Origin: Phycisphaerales bacterium
GTDB taxonomy: Bacteria; Planctomycetota; Phycisphaerae; Phycisphaerales; UBA1924
Reading direction: 5' to 3'
Length of the DNA: 6,076 nucleotides
Assembly (NCBI GenBank): GCA_016764015.1
Contig: JAESSR010000225.1
Coordinates: 1 to 6,076, forward strand
Position numbers and translations under genes: made by a program. The notes under the pieces were generated by a model. That model made no database searches, was not told the DNA's origin, and saw only the letters and a program-made list of their open reading frames with translations. Below, piece by piece: positions 1 to 5,551 of this stretch; the stretch's first letter is position 1, and each line of letters begins with the position of its first letter.

Positions 1-105
1 ACCCTGCTCAATCACATGCTCAATGAAGCGGGCGTGACGCAAGTAGGCCAAATCGAATCAAACCCACAAATCACAGACACAAACACTCGAAAGGAAATCG
101 AATGA
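1..105 (+). CDS. C-terminal end of an unidentified upstream gene (partial)
   Basis: The first reading frame is open from the window edge to a TGA at 103-105, giving 34 residues that end in NTRKEIE. The other two forward frames close within about 36 bases. The TGA shares bases with the ATG of the next gene in an ATGA arrangement, the usual mark of translationally coupled genes, and this is the main reason to believe it is coding. The tail is hydrophilic with no recognisable motif. Nothing can be said about function. If real, it is the first visible member of the operon leading to the recombinase. Confidence 0.4.
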   Translation, partial: TLLNHMLNEAGVTQVGQIESNPQITDTNTRKEIE

Positions 106-521
106 AAAACGAAGCACCAAAGTACAAGTTTGCAGGCAAAGAAGGCATGGACTTCAAGATCTGTCAGCTCGCGTTCAACTGTCAGAAAGCAATCGTTGAC
201 CTCCCCCGTACGATGGCCTTCGCCGTGAGCTGCCCAGATCCCGCATCGACGCCTGATTGTGAAATGGCGAACCCGCGTGGCGCACGAATCGTTGGGTTGG
301 ATCACAACATGAACAAGAACGATATTGCTCTCCTCATCGGGATGATGTATGGCTTCCTTGATCAGCACGAAGACCGCTACACCACTGATTACGGGGAAGA
401 ATTTCGAGATGCAGTCGACTTGGCGAGGTCTGTTTATGGCCACTCCGTGGCGATGAGCACAGCCATTGTGAATCCTCCTAGGAGTCTCGAAAACGCACCC
501 AAATGGAAAAATCAAAAATAA
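102..521 (+). CDS. hypothetical protein, 139 aa
   Basis: I do not recognise this protein. The ATG at 102 has an AAGGAAA Shine-Dalgarno sequence at 91-97 and overlaps the stop of the preceding frame by ATGA, so the start is well supported. The product looks soluble and mixed in composition. Its N-terminal part is lysine-rich. Three cysteines fall in residues 20-55 (QLAFNCQK, AVSCPDP, TPDCEM), too widely spaced for an obvious zinc site. A helical acidic stretch around residues 85-110 contains DQHEDRYTTDYGEEFRDAV. There is no signal peptide or membrane segment. It ends in tandem TAA TAA codons and is followed closely by the small basic gene and the serine recombinase, so it is probably co-transcribed with them as mobile-element accessory content. 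A 227-codon antisense frame covers the same DNA but looks like a shadow. Confidence 0.7.
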   Translation: MKNEAPKYKFAGKEGMDFKICQLAFNCQKAIVDLPRTMAFAVSCPDPASTPDCEMANPRGARIVGLDHNMNKNDIALLIGMMYGFLDQHEDRYTTDYGEEFRDAVDLARSVYGHSVAMSTAIVNPPRSLENAPKWKNQK

Positions 522-721
522 TAAAAGAGTTTCAAATGGACTCAGGTATAGAGAAGTGCGAACACACCAAGCCGCAAACGCAGCGCAGAAAAGGACGCCC
601 AACAAAGCGGATCGATATTGCGGTCTCGTATAGACCCATGAACTCAAATGAGCAAGAAAATTATGACAAAGCCATTCGTCGATTGACCTCATCAATCATT
701 CGCAAGCGGATGGAAGAATAA
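503..721 (+). CDS. small basic protein with AT-hook-like motif, directly upstream of the serine recombinase
   Basis: The longest version is 72 residues and overlaps the previous gene by 19 bases, but its ATG at 503 has no Shine-Dalgarno sequence. The in-frame ATG at 536 (Met12) sits six bases after AAGAG and 14 bases after the previous stop, so a 61-residue product is the better choice. The protein is rich in lysine and arginine. Residues 28-36 (RRKGRPTKR) contain a GRP core flanked by basic residues, like an AT-hook that binds the minor groove of AT-rich DNA. The C-terminal 20 residues form a probable basic helix (KAIRRLTSSIIRKRMEE). Its TAA overlaps the recombinase ribosome binding site, so the two are coupled. 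DNA binding is inferred from the motif. A role as a recombination directionality or accessory factor is a guess from position and charge. No family match is recognised. Confidence 0.6.
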   Translation: MEKSKIIKEFQMDSGIEKCEHTKPQTQRRKGRPTKRIDIAVSYRPMNSNEQENYDKAIRRLTSSIIRKRMEE

Positions 722-729
722 AAGGAGGT
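721..729 (+). promoter_or_regulatory. strong Shine-Dalgarno sequence for the serine recombinase
   Basis: AAAGGAGGT is nearly fully complementary to the 3' end of 16S rRNA. It lies five bases before the ATG at 735 and fixes that start. It begins on the last base of the TAA of the small upstream gene, so translation of the two is likely coupled. It is the strongest ribosome binding site in the window. Confidence 0.85.
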
Positions 730-734
730 CGATT

Positions 735-1262
735 ATGACGAATCATGATCAACCCAAGAAACTGCGGGCCGTCCCGCTTATCCGCTGCTCAACATATGAG
801 CAGGCGGATACATCCATAGCGGATCAACTCAAGAGCATCAAGGCCAAAGCCGATGAGCTCGGGGTCGAACTGCTCCGGGCCCATGAGATGGCCGGAATTT
901 CTGGAAGCATCCAGGCCAATGTCGAGAACGCCATCCAAGCGATCATCGATCGCAAAATGAACGGCGAACCCATCGACGCCATCATGGTATTTGACCTGAG
1001 CCGACTCGGAAGATCGGGCTCGTACCATTTCGGAAAGATCATGACGATGATGCAGGATGCGGGCATCATCCTCATCGAGGCGATCGACGATCTTGGCGAT
1101 TCAGAGTTTGCGCCGATGTTCCATATGATCAAGGCGGAAACCAATCATCGCCAAGCCAAGAGCAACGCGATGAACTCTGCAAGAGGGTCGAGAACATCGC
1201 TTGAGGATGGACGGCGGACTTTTGCACCCGCACCCCGTATGGGATCGACCGAAAGTATTTGA
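735..1262 (+). CDS. large serine recombinase, N-terminal catalytic fragment (frameshifted)
   Basis: This is the resolvase/invertase catalytic domain of a large serine recombinase, which cuts DNA at short att sites by forming a phosphoserine link. The motif VPLIRCSTYEQ (residues 13-23) carries the nucleophile Ser19 and Arg17. SIADQL (27-32) continues the classical pattern. FDLSRLGRS (86-94) holds the conserved Asp87, Ser89, Arg90 and Arg93 of the active site. The helix near residues 125-150 matches the dimer-forming linker. After GRRTFAPAP (about residues 159-167) homology stops, and the last residues RMGSTESI are out of frame. The expected continuation PYGIDRKYLNSKG is read one frame back, from 1235. 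The intact protein would be about 652 residues, normal for large serine integrases. The fragment has catalytic residues but no DNA-recognition domains, so alone it should not recombine att sites. Confidence 0.93.
   Translation: MTNHDQPKKLRAVPLIRCSTYEQADTSIADQLKSIKAKADELGVELLRAHEMAGISGSIQANVENAIQAIIDRKMNGEPIDAIMVFDLSRLGRSGSYHFGKIMTMMQDAGIILIEAIDDLGDSEFAPMFHMIKAETNHRQAKSNAMNSARGSRTSLEDGRRTFAPAPRMGSTESI
1228..1238 (+). other. apparent -1 frameshift site in the recombinase gene
   Basis: The frame of the catalytic domain reads gca ccc cgt here, while the family motif PYG needs ccg tat ggg, starting at 1235. One extra C in the CCCC run at 1233-1236 would give an uninterrupted APAPPYGID, matching the usual proline-rich PYG motif. 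The downstream frame has a TGA at 1202-1204, so the shift must lie after 1204 and before the upstream stop at 1260-1262. The base before the run is A rather than C, and no X XXY YYZ heptamer is present. Programmed -1 slippage is therefore less likely than a one-base deletion or a homopolymer read error. Confidence 0.8.
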
Positions 1263-2692
1263 ACTCGAAGGGTCAGCCCCTCTACATCATGAGGGATCTT
1301 GACCATGATGTCAGGGCTATGCTCGATCCGCAGACCGGCAACGAGATAGAGCGCTATGAGAAAAAAGAACGATTCAAAAAAGACAAACAAGACCGGGTCA
1401 TTCTGATCCCCGGCGATCCCCAGCGACAGTCAATAGTCCGCCGAGTCTTTGAGTCGTACTTTCTCAAGCGGATCGGGACCTATCGCATTGCCAAAATGCT
1501 CAATGATGAAGGAACCCCCGCCCCGCGAGGTGGGCTCTGGAGCAGCGGCTGCATCCAAGCGATGCTCAGATTCTCGGCCTACCTTGGCTTTGGGCTTGCC
1601 AGCTTCCGAGCCAATGGCATCTACTGCAAACAGAGCCAGGGCTTGCCCGAGCCGCTCAAAAAGAACTATGGCAAGAAGCTCAAGCAGATCAGGCCCCGAG
1701 AAGATTGGTATCGAGTTGAATGCCCGGAACTTGAAGAGTATCTGCCGCCTGAGATTCGACCGCTTGCATTCTCACATCTGAACAAGTATCTCGATTGGTT
1801 CGAGCATGGGCATGTTCCAAAATCGAAGCCGGTCGAACCCAAGTACGGGGCGTCAGAGCGGAGCAAGCAGTTCCCGTTGGCGGGGATCCTGAAGGAACGG
1901 TCAACCGGATCCGAGATGCGCGGGAGCAGTTCAGCGAACAGGAAGTATGCATACTACCGGATATCTCGGAGCCATCGTTATAACTTATCAGCCAAGCAAC
2001 ATCTGAAACGAGCCCTCCCCGCCAAGCCGATCCATCGGGCGGTCCTCGAAGAGATCGAGCAACTCATCTGCAATGCGCCCGATCTTCGCCCGATGCTTCT
2101 CGATGATATCCGGAGTCAGGATCGACAACGCGGCGGGACGCAAGACGAGGTTAAGCAGCTCAAGAAGGAACTCCAAGCATTGGATCGCAAGGCGGGGTCG
2201 TTGCTCGATCAGCTCGAAGGCGAGTTCGCCGAGCAAGCAAAGTCAAAACTTCAGAAGGCTGAAAATCGCAAACGAGAAATCACATCTCGCCTTGATGAAA
2301 TCGATCAAGGCCCTCGCATGAATGAGCCTGAGATCGAGCAGATGGCGGACGGCATCATTGCGGACATGGCAGATTTGCTTGATTCGCTTGCCTCGACGCA
2401 GAGTTCTGATATCCGGCATGTCTTTGAAATGCTCATTGATGAAGCGGTCTGTGATCTTGAGAAGCGGGAAGTCAGTTTCTCGCTCGCAATCCCCGCATCG
2501 ATGCTGAGTCGGCGAGATTTTTGTCCGCTGGAAAGAACCGGACCCAAGTCTTTCTACCGGACAAAGAAATGGGCTTCGATTCTGCTTGAGACTGTAACCA
2601 TCGAGCTGCCAGGAGCTTGCCATGCTGAATGCCAACGGCCATTCAAGCCCAAAGGATGCGACCGCTGTCGCCGAAAACGCAAGGCTGCCTGA
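1259..2692 (+). CDS. large serine recombinase, C-terminal DNA-binding fragment (frameshifted)
   Basis: This frame carries the DNA-recognition half of the recombinase. The coordinates start at an in-frame TTG without a convincing ribosome site; homology really begins upstream at 1235 (PYGIDRKYL), so this is the rest of one gene. Residues 1-165 match the recombinase domain, including VRRVFESYFLKRIGTYRIAK and MLNDEGTPAPRGGLWSSGCI, the conserved segment before the DNA-contacting helix. Residues 205-260 align with the zinc ribbon (FPLAGILK through ALPAKPIHRAVL), but the four metal cysteines appear as Glu213, Thr216, Ile235 and His248. Residues 295-350 are a charged coiled coil (QLKKELQALDRK), as in the arm controlling synapsis direction. 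The C-terminus has CHAEC and CDRC (Cys454, 458, 467, 470) and a basic end. It is followed by an overlapping small frame at 2622. Confidence 0.9.
   Translation: MNSKGQPLYIMRDLDHDVRAMLDPQTGNEIERYEKKERFKKDKQDRVILIPGDPQRQSIVRRVFESYFLKRIGTYRIAKMLNDEGTPAPRGGLWSSGCIQAMLRFSAYLGFGLASFRANGIYCKQSQGLPEPLKKNYGKKLKQIRPREDWYRVECPELEEYLPPEIRPLAFSHLNKYLDWFEHGHVPKSKPVEPKYGASERSKQFPLAGILKERSTGSEMRGSSSANRKYAYYRISRSHRYNLSAKQHLKRALPAKPIHRAVLEEIEQLICNAPDLRPMLLDDIRSQDRQRGGTQDEVKQLKKELQALDRKAGSLLDQLEGEFAEQAKSKLQKAENRKREITSRLDEIDQGPRMNEPEIEQMADGIIADMADLLDSLASTQSSDIRHVFEMLIDEAVCDLEKREVSFSLAIPASMLSRRDFCPLERTGPKSFYRTKKWASILLETVTIELPGACHAECQRPFKPKGCDRCRRKRKAA
2611..2615 (+). promoter_or_regulatory. Shine-Dalgarno sequence for the 51-residue frame
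   Basis: AGGAG lies six bases before the ATG at 2622, inside the 3' end of the recombinase frame. It is the main evidence that the overlapping small frame is translated. The match could also be chance, because the same bases encode recombinase residues (PGA). Confidence 0.45.
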
Positions 2693-2777
2693 GGATCTTA
2701 GCCATTTGATGCATGATCCTGACGAACTCCAAATCGCCCTCTTTGACTCAACAGCCAGAGGGGGGCTTCAAAATTAA
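2622..2777 (+). CDS. small hypothetical protein, 51 aa, overlapping the recombinase 3' end
   Basis: The frame starts with ATG six bases after AGGAG, overlaps the recombinase end by 71 bases in another frame, and stops with TAA at 2775-2777. The product begins MLNANGHSS, has an acidic amphipathic middle (LPEDLSHLMHDPDELQIALF, residues 22-41) and ends in GGLQN. It has no cysteine, signal peptide or membrane segment. I do not recognise it. Position suggests translation coupled to the recombinase. The acidic helical centre could suit a small protein-binding partner, but that is speculation. Its stop lies within the AT-rich palindrome that follows. It may instead be a chance open frame. Confidence 0.4.
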   Translation: MLNANGHSSPKDATAVAENARLPEDLSHLMHDPDELQIALFDSTARGGLQN

Positions 2778-2787
2778 AAATAATTTT
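2770..2787. repeat. AT-rich perfect inverted repeat, 7-bp arms
   Basis: AAAATTA (2770-2776) and TAATTTT (2781-2787) are perfect inverted copies around four A bases. The stem is weak as RNA but stands out as an all-AT palindrome in DNA of moderate composition. It overlaps the end of the 51-residue frame and sits one base before a GC-rich palindrome. It could be a protein binding site or a chance AT-rich spacer. Confidence 0.6.
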
Positions 2788-2788
2788 C

Positions 2789-2804
2789 GACGGCTACCGC
2801 CGTC
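2789..2804. repeat. GC-rich hairpin, 6-bp stem and TACC loop
   Basis: GACGGC (2789-2794) and GCCGTC (2799-2804) pair perfectly around TACC. TTTT at 2784-2787 can pair with AAAA at 2807-2810 to lengthen the stem, with small mismatches between. The T run precedes the stem on the plus strand, so it is not a standard rho-independent terminator for the recombinase operon. It stands nine bases before the Shine-Dalgarno sequence of the 276-residue gene, so control of that gene is possible. Confidence 0.6.
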
Positions 2805-2822
2805 ACAAAATCGGAGAACGAA

Positions 2823-3653
2823 ATGGCAAAGAACCAAGGACTGACACCTGATGATCGAGTCAAACTGAAAACACTCGATACTCTGTTGAGCTCTGATGTC
2901 CCACGATCACATACGATCGTGGCGGTTCTGATCGTTCAGTATTGGTGCGAAGAACACAATGCGTTTCAAGGGCAACTGATCATGCGAGCAGAGCGCTGGC
3001 GTCGTCGGCACATTCAACTCAGGCGGCATTGGCAAAGAGGCGAATTCGGCATATACAGTGACCTCATGCGAATCCTTGAACTCCCAGGTGACATTGAACC
3101 GGGTGTTCGGGCACCAAAGAAGAGCCGCACGAAGCGGATTATTCAACCGTCACTTCTGCCCAAAGCACCAACCGGCATGATTACTGATGATGAGGCCGCT
3201 GGTTTCTTGAAGATGCTCGATGCCGATGGGATCAGTGATGTTTTCGATCCAGGCAACAACATCCTCAACAATACCGTTTTCCGGCCACCGCTGATACTGC
3301 TCGGTGACAAATCAATCTTCTTTGATGATGTGTGGCCGATGTATCTCAACGCCACCATTGAGCGGCCATGGGATCCTGAAGATCGTTCACCGGAGATCGC
3401 GTTTGCCATTGACTATGTGCTTTTGATCATTCAGAAAGAGAAAAAATGGACTTGGCCAATCGCTGATCGATATTTGGTGAGACTGCCATGGGGGCATCCA
3501 TGGAAACCCACAACAACAGGTCGACCGGGCTGGGATGCGTCGTTCCGAATATTGAGCGAAGCGGGGATGATAGAGAAACACCATGGGCAGACATGGAGAA
3601 TAGCTCTAAACTGGCAACTAAAGCTGAAACAGATTCAGGCGTCTTGGATATAA
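2823..3653 (+). CDS. hypothetical protein, 276 aa
   Basis: I do not recognise this protein. The start is supported by GGAG at 2813-2816, six bases before the ATG. Residues 1-80 look helical and basic (DDRVKLKTLDTLLSSDV, AERWRRRHIQLRRHWQRG), which may suggest nucleic-acid contact. A lysine/arginine-rich linker near residues 98-110 leads to an acidic middle part (ITDDEAAGFLKMLDADG). The last 90 residues are unusually rich in tryptophan and proline (KEKKWTWPIADRYL, RLPWGHPWKP), ending in a segment that could be a wing-helix fold (FRILSEAGMIEKHHGQTWRI). There is no signal peptide or membrane segment. It follows the recombinase on the same strand and is the last gene before the convergent hyp operon, so it may be cargo or an accessory gene of a mobile element. 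A perfect 8-bp inverted repeat lies near its 5' end. Confidence 0.82.
   Translation: MAKNQGLTPDDRVKLKTLDTLLSSDVPRSHTIVAVLIVQYWCEEHNAFQGQLIMRAERWRRRHIQLRRHWQRGEFGIYSDLMRILELPGDIEPGVRAPKKSRTKRIIQPSLLPKAPTGMITDDEAAGFLKMLDADGISDVFDPGNNILNNTVFRPPLILLGDKSIFFDDVWPMYLNATIERPWDPEDRSPEIAFAIDYVLLIIQKEKKWTWPIADRYLVRLPWGHPWKPTTTGRPGWDASFRILSEAGMIEKHHGQTWRIALNWQLKLKQIQASWI
2901..2922. repeat. perfect inverted repeat, 8-bp arms, inside the start of the 276-residue gene
   Basis: CCACGATC (2901-2908) and GATCGTGG (2915-2922) are perfect inverted copies separated by ACATAC. The repeat falls in codons about 27-33 of the gene, so it could be an intragenic operator, an RNA hairpin or chance. GATC words are common throughout this window, which raises the chance explanation. 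Confidence 0.55.
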
Positions 3654-3712
3654 AGTTGAATAGGCAATGTTGTCATGAAGTTCAAGAAGAGATCAAATGG
3701 GGAGGTCTTTAC

Positions 3713-4480
3713 TCAGTTGGTAGAGAACTCAAGAATCCAAAACAGACCGATCCCGATTGATGCAACTGAGGTCAGACTCAGGAATCCTTTGGTCAACCAG
3801 ACGCTTCTCAGTCGAGTTGAGTTGATGACATGTCCGATTCCGAGTGTAAAGAGGCCCATGCCGAGGATAGATCCCAGACCGAATGCGATGACATATCCGG
3901 CCGCCGCTGAACGCGAGGGCATGGCGAGGGCGGGAAGGATTGCCAGTAGTGTTGCGCTGCCTGCCAAGCCGTGGAGGGCACCGATTCCGAGCAGGCGGTG
4001 TTTGTGAATATGGGATACGGAATCGTAATCTTCTTGAATAGGCTGCGTGTGAATATGCGTATGTTCGTGTGTGTGCGAGTGATCGTTGCTTTGGGAATGC
4101 GTATGGCCATGACTATGAACATGAAGTCGCATTACACGCCGAAGGCCCCAGATTCCGATGGCGATGAGCATGAAACCAACGAGAAACTCAGCCCATGAGC
4201 TGATCGCTTCAAATGGAAAACTCTCGCGGACAAGCAAAGCGACGATCGCAACAATCCAAATGCTTGTGCTATGACCAAGCCCCCAAAGGCAACCCGCAAG
4301 CCACATTCGTTTGCGTTGTTCGATTGCCATCGGTGCGACAGCCGCGAGGTGATCAGGGCCAAGAACAACATGCACCATCCCGGCAAGAAGCCCGGAGAGC
4401 ACAGGGAGTGACTCAAAGAAGAGATGTGATTCGTCGTGGCTGATTTGTGCGAAGTACATCGTGGTGTTCAACTCGATCAA
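3713..4480 (-). CDS. NicO/UreH-like nickel/cobalt transporter with a histidine-rich loop
   Basis: This is a membrane protein of the nickel/cobalt transporter superfamily, most like the UreH-type branch. About six hydrophobic segments are visible: residues 24-48, 58-83, 93-113, 163-186, 190-215 and 231-252. The first holds the metal signature HVVLGPDHLAAV (His37, Asp43, His44), and the second holds LWGLGHSTS (His70). The second half starts with ALHGLAGS (His170). Between segments 3 and 4 lies a loop with 14 histidines in residues 120-161, many in HxH pairs, likely to bind metal ions. The TTG at 4480 overlaps the hypB stop as TTGA, while ATG at 4459 (Met8) is an alternative start; neither has a strong ribosome site. 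Last in the operon with hypA and hypB, it most likely supplies nickel for hydrogenase. Export or buffering, as in RcnA-type proteins, cannot be excluded. Confidence 0.87.
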   Translation of the reverse strand: MIELNTTMYFAQISHDESHLFFESLPVLSGLLAGMVHVVLGPDHLAAVAPMAIEQRKRMWLAGCLWGLGHSTSIWIVAIVALLVRESFPFEAISSWAEFLVGFMLIAIGIWGLRRVMRLHVHSHGHTHSQSNDHSHTHEHTHIHTQPIQEDYDSVSHIHKHRLLGIGALHGLAGSATLLAILPALAMPSRSAAAGYVIAFGLGSILGMGLFTLGIGHVINSTRLRSVWLTKGFLSLTSVASIGIGLFWILEFSTN

Positions 4481-5169
4481 GTGAGTTGGCTCGCACTTAG
4501 ATTTTCAATCTTATTTGTGATACGGGTTTTTAATGCGCTCGCAAGTTCGGGAACACCGGCGAGTGTGCGTGCTGAGGTTTCAAAGATGGCAACGCCTGGG
4601 CGGGCATCATCACAGTTCCGTCTCGCAAGATCAGTGTCAAACTCGACGGCATCTGCGATGTCCATTTTGGTGAGCACAACCATGTCGCAGGTATTGATGA
4701 GGGTCGGGTATTTGAGTGGTTTGTCTTCGCCTTCAGTGCTGGGGAAGAAGAGCATGCGGAGGTCTTCACCGAGGTCGTATCCTTGCGGGCAGACGAGGTT
4801 GCCAACATTTTCTATAATCAGGACATCGGTTGTTTCAAGATCAAACGCTGTCAGTGATTTCTCGACCATGTCGGCTTCGAGGTGACACATGGTGCCGGTG
4901 AGAATTTGTTCTGTCTTGCAGCCGCTTTGGGCGAGGCGATCGGCGTCGTTTTCAGTAGCAAGATCGCCAACAACCGCAACAACAGAAAGCCCATCATTTG
5001 AAAGCTGCTCCATCAACTTGGAAAGCAGTTCTGTTTTTCCGGCTCCGGGGCTTGAAACCACATTGATGACATAGATACCAAGATCGGCAAATCGGGTTCT
5101 GAGCGCACGAGCGATCTCATCATTCTTTTTGAGAATCTTGGTACGGACTTCGAGGATGCGTGGTTTCAT
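4477..5169 (-). CDS. hypB: hydrogenase nickel incorporation GTPase HypB
   Basis: HypB is the cytoplasmic GTPase that, with HypA, inserts nickel into the large subunit of [NiFe]-hydrogenases. The G domain is complete: Walker A SSPGAGKTELL (residues 39-49), GDLATENDADRL (68-79), the metal and dimer motif TGTMCHLEADMV (91-102, Cys95 and His96), and IENVGNLVCPQGYDLGED (119-136, Cys127). Guanine recognition is by LTKMD (166-170), with Thr replacing the usual Asn of NKxD. At 230 residues it is a short form: it lacks the N-terminal CxxCGC site and the histidine-rich stretch of some HypB proteins. The histidine-rich element of this operon is in the transporter instead. The ATG at 5169 is preceded by AAAGAG that overlaps the hypA stop, only 12 bases away, so translation is probably coupled. 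The stop overlaps the TTG start proposed for the transporter. Confidence 0.97.
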   Translation of the reverse strand: MKPRILEVRTKILKKNDEIARALRTRFADLGIYVINVVSSPGAGKTELLSKLMEQLSNDGLSVVAVVGDLATENDADRLAQSGCKTEQILTGTMCHLEADMVEKSLTAFDLETTDVLIIENVGNLVCPQGYDLGEDLRMLFFPSTEGEDKPLKYPTLINTCDMVVLTKMDIADAVEFDTDLARRNCDDARPGVAIFETSARTLAGVPELASALKTRITNKIENLSASQLT

Positions 5170-5181
5170 GGTGAATGCTCT

Positions 5182-5547
5182 TTATGCGTTGGTTGGTTCA
5201 TCGGCGAGTTCGAGTGAGAGTATATCAAGTTCATGACCGGCCACAACATCACCGCTCTTTGTGCCACAAGATGCGCAAATAAACCTGGGTGGATGCGAAA
5301 GTGTTGTGATTTGTTCGCATGATGGACATTTGATCTTTCCGGGGACTTCTTCGATTTGGATCTGTGCATGTTCACACTTGGTGCCTTCAGCGGCTACATC
5401 CCATGCGAAAATCAATGATTCTGTGACGATCCCGGCAAGGGCACCAATTCTTACCTTGACGCTTGCGACTTGATCGTCGCTTCCCGCGTCCTCTACGGCT
5501 TCGCACGCGAGCCGGACGATATTAGTTGCGACTGAAAGCTCATGCAC
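5182..5547 (-). CDS. hypA: hydrogenase maturation nickel metallochaperone HypA
   Basis: HypA is a small cytoplasmic nickel chaperone that works with HypB in [NiFe]-hydrogenase (sometimes urease) maturation. The true start is GTG at 5547, since the family begins with Met-His-Glu-Leu and here gtg cat gag ctt encodes exactly that. His2 is the essential nickel ligand. The product is 121 residues, the normal family length. VRIGALAGIV (32-41) is the conserved core. The zinc site is two CxxC pairs, CPSC (74-77) and CASC (91-94). The frame stays open upstream to an ATG at 5721, but that would add 58 unrelated residues overlapping the preceding gene, so it is rejected. AGAAGAG about 10 bases before the GTG is a plausible ribosome site. 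It follows the DUF1641 gene by 4 bases and precedes hypB by 12. Confidence 0.97.
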   Translation of the reverse strand: MHELSVATNIVRLACEAVEDAGSDDQVASVKVRIGALAGIVTESLIFAWDVAAEGTKCEHAQIQIEEVPGKIKCPSCEQITTLSHPPRFICASCGTKSGDVVAGHELDILSLELADEPTNA

Positions 5548-5551
5548 TGTG

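Noticed and set aside
12..695. 227-codon minus-strand open frame covering the two small genes before the recombinase
   Set aside because: It begins with TTG without a ribosome site, has a Cys/His/Arg/Ser-rich composition typical of antisense shadows, and conflicts with plus-strand genes that have ribosome sites and coupled starts.
1228..1238. Programmed -1 frameshifting to make the full recombinase
   Set aside because: The run is only four Cs preceded by A, with no heptameric slippery pattern, and I saw no clear stimulatory element. A one-base deletion or read error is simpler.
2789..2804. Rho-independent terminator of the recombinase operon
   Set aside because: No T run follows the stem on the plus strand. 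The T run precedes it, and on the minus strand there is no gene to terminate here.
3654..3712. Bidirectional terminator between the convergent blocks
   Set aside because: No stem with a following T run was visible in these 59 bases on either strand.
3488..4007. Two plus-strand frames (3488-3760 and 3675-4007) across the convergent junction
   Set aside because: The first mostly overlaps the 276-residue gene in another frame, and the second is antisense to the transporter. Neither has a good ribosome site or a sensible product.
4020..4130. GT-rich, repeat-like stretch suggesting a tandem repeat
   Set aside because: It is the complement of alternating His codons in the transporter loop, so the coding sequence explains it.
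4436..4885. 149-codon plus-strand frame opposite hypB
   Set aside because: It is a Ser/Arg/Val-rich shadow of a clearly identified HypB with all GTPase motifs.
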